19,537 nucleotides of DNA, from positions 1 through 19,537 of the forward strand of contig JAHHRA010000027.1 in assembly GCA_020026055.1 (NCBI GenBank), in the 5' to 3' direction. The DNA comes from Actinobacillus sp. (GTDB lineage Bacteria; Pseudomonadota; Gammaproteobacteria; Enterobacterales; Pasteurellaceae). A model generated the notes under the pieces. It did no database searches. It was not told where the DNA came from and saw only the letters and a program-made list of their open reading frames with translations. Every line of letters starts with the position of its first letter. Position 1 is the stretch's first letter. This document shows positions 14,450 through 19,537 of this stretch, in pieces. A program made the position numbers and the translations under genes.

Positions 14450-14852
14450 TTTTGTTATTGTTTCACATAGTCAAGGTTTAGCAGAAGGCGTCGTTGCTTT
14501 AGCCAACCAGATAAAAGCACCTGAGTGCCAAGTTGTCTCTGCAGGCGGGATGGAAGACGGTAACATTGGTACTGATGCCATTAAGATCATGAATGCTATC
14601 GAAAGACTACTTAGTGAAAACGAGGAAGACGAAATCATTGTTTTCGTCGATCTCGGTAGTGCAATTCTAAGTACACAAACCGCATTAGATTTAATTGAGC
14701 CTCACATTGCTAAAAGAGTACACCTTAGCTATGCACCACTTGTAGAAGGGACGATTGCTGCAGTCGTTGCAGCCTCAACAGACGCATCGTTAGAAGAAAT
14801 CCTCAACGAAGCAAACGAAGCTGCGACATTAAAATTAAGTTTTAACGACTAA
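14442..14852 (+). CDS. dhaM: DhaM, single-domain PTS EIIA phosphotransfer subunit
   Basis: This subunit takes phosphate from the general PTS proteins (EI, HPr) and passes it to ADP on DhaL. It has 136 residues and only the mannose-type EIIA domain: VIVSHSQGLAEGV with active His9, then SAGGMEDGNIGTDA and VDLGSAILSTQTAL. E. coli DhaM has about 470 residues with added HPr-like and EI-like domains; this short form is the type known from Gram-positive bacteria such as Lactococcus. The ATG at 14442 overlaps the end of dhaL by 8 bp and gives the normal N-terminus. There is no sign of truncation: the reading frame ends normally and is followed by repeat copy B. Confidence 0.94.
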   Translation: MINFVIVSHSQGLAEGVVALANQIKAPECQVVSAGGMEDGNIGTDAIKIMNAIERLLSENEEDEIIVFVDLGSAILSTQTALDLIEPHIAKRVHLSYAPLVEGTIAAVVAASTDASLEEILNEANEAATLKLSFND

Positions 14853-14858
14853 TCACAT

Positions 14859-14902
14859 TACGCCCGCAAAATCGAGAAAATTTTTCCGATTTTGTGGGCG
14901 TA
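14859..14902. repeat. Palindromic repeat copy B, terminator-like
   Basis: TACGCCCGCAAAATCG (14859-14874) pairs with CGATTTTGTGGGCGTA (14887-14902) over 16 bp with one G-T wobble. The 12-bp centre is AGAAAATTTTTC, so almost the whole element is palindromic. It lies 7 bp after dhaM and probably helps to end that operon, though only CCTCTTTC follows it. Arms and centre are closely related to copy A. Confidence 0.85.
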
Positions 14903-14976
14903 TCCTCTTTCATTTCTTAGTAAAAAATAGCTGATTTCACTAATAGCAATTAATGAAAAATCAAAGAAAAAACCAC

Positions 14977-15005
14977 TTGATACTGTATAAGAATACAGTT
15001 ATATT
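14977..15005 (+). promoter_or_regulatory. recA promoter
   Basis: TTGATA (14977-14982), a 17-bp spacer and TATATT (15000-15005) give a start near 15012, about 35 nt before the recA ATG. The spacer is filled by the LexA box. Confidence 0.85.
14983..14998. promoter_or_regulatory. LexA (SOS) box of recA
   Basis: CTGTATAAGAATACAG fits CTG-N10-CAG with A/T-rich symmetrical interior and the preferred flanking TA. Lying exactly between the -35 and -10 boxes, it would block RNA polymerase when LexA is bound. Confidence 0.95.
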
Positions 15006-15046
15006 ATTGCTTAATTATTTAATATGTTCACTAAAAAGGATAAAAA

Positions 15047-16114
15047 ATGGCAACTCCAGAAGAAAAAGCCAAAGCGCTTGAAGCGGCATTAGGTCAAATT
15101 GAAAAACAATTCGGCAAAGGCTCGATTATGAAATTGGGGGAAACACAAAACCTTGATATTGAATCCATCTCAACAGGTTCGTTAGGGCTTGATATTGCTT
15201 TAGGCATCGGAGGGTTACCAATGGGGAGGATTGTGGAAATCTTTGGCCCAGAATCTTCTGGTAAAACCACACTCACTCTTTCTGTCATCGCAGAAGCACA
15301 AAAAAAAGGTAAAACCTGTGCTTTTATTGATGCAGAACACGCCCTTGATCCAATCTATGCTGCCAAATTAGGCGTTGATATTAAAAATCTGCTCGTTTCG
15401 CAACCTGACAATGGGGAACAAGCATTAGAAATCTGTGATGCTTTAGTTCGCTCAGGAGCAGTCGATGTCGTTATTATCGACTCAGTCGCGGCACTAACCC
15501 CAAAAGCCGAAATTGAAGGTGATATGGGAGATTCGCATGTAGGGTTACAAGCACGTTTAATGTCTCAAGCTTTACGTAAACTCACAGGTCAAATCAAAAA
15601 CTCAAACTGTCTTGTAGTATTTATTAACCAAATTCGGATGAAAATTGGAGTGATGTTTGGCAACCCTGAAACTACTACTGGTGGCAATGCGTTGAAATTC
15701 TACTCTTCTGTACGTCTCGATATTCGTCGAATCGGTGCTGTGAAAGAAGGAGAAGAAATTCTAGGTAATGAAACCCGTGTAAAAGTAGTGAAAAACAAAG
15801 TTGCACCGCCATTTCGTCAAGTTGAATTTCAAATTCTTTATGGAGAAGGGATCTCAAAAACAGGTGAACTCATTGATTTAGGAGTAAAACAAAAGCTCAT
15901 CAATAAAGCAGGGGCATGGTTCTCGTACGAAGGTGAAAAAATCGGACAAGGCAAAAACAATGCTAAAAAATGGTTGCTTGAACATCCTGAAAAAATGCAA
16001 GAATTGGAAGAAAAATTACGTGCCGAGTTACTCTCTAATCCAGATCAAGCCTTATTTGCAGATATTGATTCATCGAATGATGATGAACATATTTTTAATA
16101 TGGATGAAGAGTAA
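15047..16114 (+). CDS. recA: Recombinase RecA
   Basis: The DNA strand-exchange ATPase and coprotease for LexA, central to recombination and SOS; 355 residues. Walker A GPESSGKT lies at residues 67-74, and the Walker B region VVIIDSVAALTP follows. The DNA-binding loops appear as EIEGDMGDSHVGLQARLMSQ and GVMFGNPETTTGGNALKFY. The acidic tail (SSNDDEHIFNMDEE) is typical. The ATG at 15047 is preceded by AAAAAGGA at a normal distance. recX follows after a hairpin, as in many gammaproteobacteria. SOS control is shown by the LexA box. Confidence 0.99.
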   Translation: MATPEEKAKALEAALGQIEKQFGKGSIMKLGETQNLDIESISTGSLGLDIALGIGGLPMGRIVEIFGPESSGKTTLTLSVIAEAQKKGKTCAFIDAEHALDPIYAAKLGVDIKNLLVSQPDNGEQALEICDALVRSGAVDVVIIDSVAALTPKAEIEGDMGDSHVGLQARLMSQALRKLTGQIKNSNCLVVFINQIRMKIGVMFGNPETTTGGNALKFYSSVRLDIRRIGAVKEGEEILGNETRVKVVKNKVAPPFRQVEFQILYGEGISKTGELIDLGVKQKLINKAGAWFSYEGEKIGQGKNNAKKWLLEHPEKMQELEEKLRAELLSNPDQALFADIDSSNDDEHIFNMDEE

Positions 16115-16134
16115 TTTTCTTATTAACTTCATTG

Positions 16135-16160
16135 AAAACCACGTTCTTACGTGGTTTTTT
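16135..16160 (+). terminator. recA terminator before recX
   Basis: AAAACCACGT (16135-16144) and ACGTGGTTTT (16149-16158) form a perfect 10-bp stem with a TCTT loop and a T-run. In E. coli, recX is expressed by partial read-through of a similar recA terminator. The same arrangement would keep RecX far below RecA here. Confidence 0.9.
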
Positions 16161-16207
16161 AAATCACGAGTTAACGTTGACGATAGCTCACTTAAAGAGA
16201 ATTTACG

Positions 16208-16702
16208 ATGAATACTGAACGACAGACATTAGCCCTCAATTATCTAATTAATCTGCTTTCACGTCGCGAATATTCCGAATTTGAATTACGTTCTAAATTA
16301 CAAGAAAAAGCCTATACAGAAGATGAAATTCAAGCAGCACTGACAAAGTGCCAAGCACAACATTGGCAAAGCGACAAGCGTTTCACAGAAAACTATTTGC
16401 GTATGAGAGCACAACGAGGATATGGGTTAAAACGCATTCGCCAAGAACTTATACAGCTAAAAGGCGTACAGGATAGCACTATCGAAGCCGTATTAGAAAT
16501 GGATGAAAACAATATAAATTGGCAAGCCATTGCATTGAATGTATTACGCAAAAAATTCCCTTTTTTTCAAGATTCGCTCTCTGCCAAGCAAAAACAAAAA
16601 ATCTGGCAATATATGCTTGCACACGGTTTTAATCACCAAGATTTTACACATTTCATTGGTGCATCTGAGGAAAAAATTTGCGAATATCTTGGCGAGGAAT
16701 AG
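16208..16702 (+). CDS. recX: RecA regulator RecX
   Basis: A small alpha-helical protein that caps RecA filaments and limits strand exchange; 164 residues, a normal length. It shows the RecX pattern of three related helical repeats: LNYLINLLSRREYSEFELRS and LQEKAYTEDEIQAAL in the first, then SDKRFTENYLRMRAQRGYG and KRIRQELIQLKGV. The start at 16208 has AGAGA 7 bp upstream. It lies 93 bp after recA, beyond the terminator hairpin, with no convincing promoter of its own (a TTGACG at 16177 lacks a good -10). Expression is therefore probably by read-through from recA. Confidence 0.95.
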   Translation: MNTERQTLALNYLINLLSRREYSEFELRSKLQEKAYTEDEIQAALTKCQAQHWQSDKRFTENYLRMRAQRGYGLKRIRQELIQLKGVQDSTIEAVLEMDENNINWQAIALNVLRKKFPFFQDSLSAKQKQKIWQYMLAHGFNHQDFTHFIGASEEKICEYLGEE

Positions 16703-16764
16703 CTCCCCTCTTTTTAAGCTAAAGAAAAATACACATAATTTTAATTAATTGGATAAAATCAAAA

Positions 16765-17823
16765 ATGAATATTTTAGTGATTGCCCCCTCTTGGGTTGGC
16801 GATATGGTGATGTCTCAAAGCCTTTACAAAACTTTGAAAATCCAATATCCAAACGCAGCAATTGATGTTCTTGCCCCTAATTGGTGTAACCCTTTATTAG
16901 CAAGAATGCCCGAAATACGACGAGCAATTGAAATGCCGCTCGGACATCGAGTTTTAGGATTAGCAACTCGCTATCGTCTCGGCAAATCTTTACGTCAACG
17001 TTATGATCTTGCAATCATTTTGCCAAATTCTTTAAAATCTGCGTTGATTCCACTTTTTGCTAAAATTCCACTACGCCGTGGTTGGAAAGGAGAGAGTCGT
17101 TATTTTATTCTCAACGATTTACGCATTAATAAAAAAGATTATCCAATGATGGTACAACGCTATATCGCCCTTGGATTCGATAAAACGAATGTTCCACTCG
17201 CTACAGATATGCAGATCCTACGACCGAGTTTAAATTATAAAAATACTGATATTTTTACTACTAAGACAGCATTTGCTGATCACTTAAAAAATGAAATGAA
17301 TAGACCAATTATTGGTTTTTGCCCTGGGGCAGAATTTGGTCCTGCAAAACGTTGGCCACATTATCATTATGCAACATTAGCCCAATTATTGATCCAAAAA
17401 GGGAGTGCTGTTCGCCTTTTTGGTTCAGCGAATGACTACAGTATCGGAGCAAAAATTATTCAATTACTGCCAGAAGAACAACAAAAATATTGTACTAATC
17501 TCGCGGGGAAAACGACGCTAAATCAAGCTGTCGATTTAATTGCTGATTGCCAAGCAATCGTTAGCAACGATAGTGGGTTAATGCATATTGCTGCCGCTGT
17601 TGGTCGTCCATTAGTCGCACTCTATGGTCCTACCAGCCCAACTTATACGCCCCCTTTATCTGACAAGGCTATTATTATACGGTTAATTAAAGGTGAATTA
17701 ATTAAAATTCGTAAAGGCACAGATAGTACAGAAGGGTATCACCAAAGTCTAATTGATATCACGCCAGAAATGGTTTGGCAAAAACTTTATTTACAAAACG
17801 CTGAAATGTTTTGTTCTGATTAA
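16765..17823 (+). CDS. waaF: ADP-heptose:LPS heptosyltransferase II
   Basis: A GT9-family glycosyltransferase at the inner face of the inner membrane that adds the second heptose to the lipooligosaccharide inner core; 352 residues. MNILVIAPSWVGDMVMSQSL is the family start. The donor-binding region has FCPGAEFGPAKRWPHYHYA and NDSGLMHIAAAVGRPLVALY (Asp269 to His274), ending in GPTSPTYTPP. LRRGWKGESRYFILNDLR also fits WaaF rather than WaaC. The ribosome site is weak (GGAT, 10 bp before the ATG). A 62-bp gap separates it from recX, with no clear terminator. It is not beside other LPS genes. Confidence 0.95.
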   Translation: MNILVIAPSWVGDMVMSQSLYKTLKIQYPNAAIDVLAPNWCNPLLARMPEIRRAIEMPLGHRVLGLATRYRLGKSLRQRYDLAIILPNSLKSALIPLFAKIPLRRGWKGESRYFILNDLRINKKDYPMMVQRYIALGFDKTNVPLATDMQILRPSLNYKNTDIFTTKTAFADHLKNEMNRPIIGFCPGAEFGPAKRWPHYHYATLAQLLIQKGSAVRLFGSANDYSIGAKIIQLLPEEQQKYCTNLAGKTTLNQAVDLIADCQAIVSNDSGLMHIAAAVGRPLVALYGPTSPTYTPPLSDKAIIIRLIKGELIKIRKGTDSTEGYHQSLIDITPEMVWQKLYLQNAEMFCSD

Positions 17824-17860
17824 ACTTTCATCAACAAAGTAATTCCTCAAAAAAGAAATT

Positions 17861-17886
17861 GTTTATCCGATTTTGCTGGCGTGAAA
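17861..17886 (+). repeat. Palindromic repeat copy C, right half
   Basis: ATCCGATTTTGCTGGCGTGA matches the right arm of copies A and B, and especially of copy D (TTTTACTGGCGT). The left arm is not recognisable. Confidence 0.6.
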
Positions 17887-17928
17887 ATTAACTATTCCTT
17901 CTTTTTTTATTTTTTACATTTTAAATAA

Positions 17929-17968
17929 AAACCCCATCACTTAATTAAATGATGGGGTTTAGTTTTAT
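17929..17968. terminator. Terminator after waaF, probably bidirectional
   Basis: AAACCCCATCA (17929-17939) pairs perfectly with TGATGGGGTTT (17950-17960), followed by AGTTTTAT on the plus strand and TTATTTAAAA on the minus strand. It can end waaF and the degraded gene that converges on it. Confidence 0.88.
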
Positions 17969-17998
17969 AAGCAAATAATCTTTTGTTTGGTACTAAAC

Positions 17999-18243
17999 TT
18001 ATTTTAATTGACTTAAATCGATCTCATACAAGGCAAATCCTGTCTCATTCGTACCTATTTTTTTCATTGGATAATGGCTGTGATTTTGGATAAATTCAGC
18101 AGCTTTTCGCTCGGCGAAGTTTCAAAAATGAGTTTTTTAAAGCTTGACGTAAAGATTGATCAGGTTTCGTTAAAAATTTTTGAGTAGCTTTATTATAAAT
18201 TTAATAAACACATAGCAAAACTGAGTTTAAATTTTGATTGCAT
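17999..18243 (-). pseudogene. Degraded gene for a small secreted protein
   Basis: A short minus-strand gene ruined by stops and frame changes. A good ribosome site (AAGGAG) precedes the ATG at 18243, and the first codons read MQSKFKLSFAMCLLNL, a signal-peptide-like start that runs into TAA at 18196-18198. A second frame gives TKPDQSLRQALKNSFLK. A one-base shift near 18119 leads to FAERKAAEFIQNHSHYPM and GTNETGFALYEIDLSQLK before the TAA at 17999. The original product would have been about 80 residues. I do not recognise the family. It lies behind the adhesin gene on the same strand, separated by a terminator. Confidence 0.5.
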
Positions 18244-18317
18244 AAAGAACTCCTTAAGGGTTAAAGTAAAAATCGGGCTTGACAATAACATAATTTTGCA
18301 AAATAAAAAGCTTTAGG

Positions 18318-18353
18318 CTCCAAAAATCAGGAAATTTTTCCAGATTTCTAAGC
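18318..18353 (+). repeat. Palindromic repeat copy E, degenerate
   Basis: TCCAAAAATC, a centre GGAAATTTTTCC and GATTTCTAAGCG follow the same order as copies A and B, with several changes in the right arm. Confidence 0.5.
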
Positions 18354-18377
18354 GAGTTATATCTATTTTAAAACAAT

Positions 18378-18405
18378 AAAAAAGGCTTTCTTACGAAAGC
18401 CTTTT
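18378..18405 (-). terminator. Terminator of the adhesin gene
   Basis: On the minus strand AAAAGGCTTTC and GAAAGCCTTTT (18380-18390 and 18395-18405) form a perfect 11-bp stem with a 4-nt loop, followed by a T-run, 17 bp beyond the adhesin stop codon. Confidence 0.92.
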
Positions 18406-18422
18406 AATACTAACTAAAGTAA

Positions 18423-19537
18423 TTACCACGCATATCCCATGCTAGCGACAGTACTTACGTCTTTCTCACTGTTTACGCTTGCACCTACTTTGAATTCAAT
18501 CTTACCATTATTAGAACTCACTGCGTAGCCAACAGCAACTGCTGCTTTATTAGTATAATTACCAATAGCGACAGAAATCTTATTTTGCCCAGCTAAGTTT
18601 GTTGATTGAATTCCTCCAATCGCAACAGCACTGGCAATCCCTGCCTTGAGTCGATTATTCATACGATCAACTTGTGAAGCTAGTTTACTCACTTTAGTCT
18701 CTACGTGATCAACACGAGTATTTACTTCTTTCACAACGTCAGCACTAACACCGCCGCCAACACCATTTTTAACGGCTAGGCTGTTCTTATTGATCTGCTC
18801 AGCTAAATTCACTAAATTTGTGTTTAGATCAGCGTTTTGATCAAGTAATTTTTTAGTAGTATCTACTTTATTTTGAACATCTGTTTTTACTGAAGTTGCA
18901 TCTTTAATCGCATTATGAACAGCACCTGCTTGTGCTAGTTCAGTACTACCTGCTTTAATTTGGTTAGTTCCGACATTACTACCAAACTTCGCTTTATCAG
19001 TAATATTACTACCGTCAATCTTAGCATAACCAGCTAAAACACCGCTTGTAGCACCACCAGCACCTCCACTAGTGCCACCGCCAGCACCACCGCCAGTGCC
19101 AACAATAGCCTCATAGGTTTTTTGGGCGATTTCTTTTACTTGACCAAGGTTGACAGCATCCGTATCTGCAGCACCTGCGGTGAGATTTGTTATTTTACCA
19201 CCTGTCATTATCACAGTGCCGTCAGTTAAACTTGTCGCTTCGACAGATTCTAAACCTGACAATTTTTTAGCTAAACGAATATCAAAACCATTGCCGTTTT
19301 GGATAACACCGATGTTTTTATCATTAATTGTAGTAAGTTTAGTTTGATCAATTTCACCACCCTTGAATGAAATTGTATTTCCTAGAGAAATAGAAAGTGG
19401 AGCAGTACCAACTGTTGCATCACCCGCAAATTTTAAACCAGTATCGATCTTATTCGCTAAAGCAGTAACAGTAGTTGTATCAGCTTTAGCATCAAGTGCT
19501 TTTTTCACACTTCCTGCTTGAACAAGGCTTGTGTCAT
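18423..19537 (-). CDS. Trimeric autotransporter adhesin (YadA/Hia-like), C-terminal part
   Basis: The last 370 codons of a type Vc secretion adhesin; the frame is still open at the window edge, so the N-terminus lies outside. From N to C there are head/stalk pieces with a HANS/neck-type motif (DTDAVNLGQVKE), a glycine/serine linker (GGGAGGGTSGGAGGATSG), and then a second head-like segment (YAKIDGSNITDKAKFG). A coiled-coil stalk follows (VKEVNTRVDHVETKVSKLAS and RMNNRL). The four-strand YadA anchor is the final 75 or so residues, beginning AGIASAVAIGGI and ending in VASMGYAW. The anchor forms a trimeric outer membrane barrel that exports and displays the rest. Such proteins mediate adhesion to host cells, matrix or each other; the target cannot be inferred. 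A strong terminator follows. Confidence 0.93.
   Translation of the reverse strand, partial: DTSLVQAGSVKKALDAKADTTTVTALANKIDTGLKFAGDATVGTAPLSISLGNTISFKGGEIDQTKLTTINDKNIGVIQNGNGFDIRLAKKLSGLESVEATSLTDGTVIMTGGKITNLTAGAADTDAVNLGQVKEIAQKTYEAIVGTGGGAGGGTSGGAGGATSGVLAGYAKIDGSNITDKAKFGSNVGTNQIKAGSTELAQAGAVHNAIKDATSVKTDVQNKVDTTKKLLDQNADLNTNLVNLAEQINKNSLAVKNGVGGGVSADVVKEVNTRVDHVETKVSKLASQVDRMNNRLKAGIASAVAIGGIQSTNLAGQNKISVAIGNYTNKAAVAVGYAVSSNNGKIEFKVGASVNSEKDVSTVASMGYAW

Noticed and set aside
18279..18307. Perfect TTGACA on the plus strand behind the adhesin
   Set aside because: At 17 bp it is followed only by AATAAA, and nothing on the plus strand lies downstream for it to transcribe.

Overview
This AT-rich window is chromosomal DNA from a gammaproteobacterium, most likely a member of the Pasteurellaceae. 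The evidence is an OmpP1-type FadL porin, the galU-csrA-alaS block (as I recall it from Haemophilus influenzae), and the sequence character of GltX, MetJ, RecA and WaaF. The window lacks exact copies (by eye) of both uptake signal cores typical of that family (AAGTGCGGT and ACAAGCGGT), so it may come from a less typical lineage. No species is named.

Layout: 1-225 holds two tRNA-Val(TAC) genes on the minus strand, driven by a strong stable-RNA promoter. gltX (388-1854) follows, then tRNA-Ala(GGC) with its own promoter and terminator. A dcuC-pepE operon (2263-4368) couples a C4-dicarboxylate carrier to an Asp-X dipeptidase. On the minus strand follow alaS, csrA, galU and a shortened metJ (4457-8683). 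After a decayed 0.6-kb gap come yacG (+) and ompP1 (-), which share a bidirectional terminator, then yjjV (TatD family) and a clearly degraded Dyp-type peroxidase pseudogene (12034-12560). dhaKLM (12716-14852) encodes a PTS-dependent dihydroxyacetone kinase with a minimal one-domain DhaM, behind a well-formed class II CRP site. recA (LexA-controlled), recX and waaF follow. The window ends with a small secreted-protein pseudogene and the C-terminal part of a trimeric autotransporter adhesin, both on the minus strand.

The window is mostly housekeeping (translation, SOS repair, envelope, carbon storage regulation) interspersed with anaerobic and carbon metabolism operons. There are clear signs of gene decay: one recognised pseudogene, one unrecognised one, and one possible third. 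A small dispersed palindromic repeat, about 45 bp when complete and ending in ACGCC/GGCGT with an AAAATTTT centre, occurs in at least six intergenic places. One complete copy lies directly beyond the 3' end of metJ, which has lost its usual last 25 or so codons.
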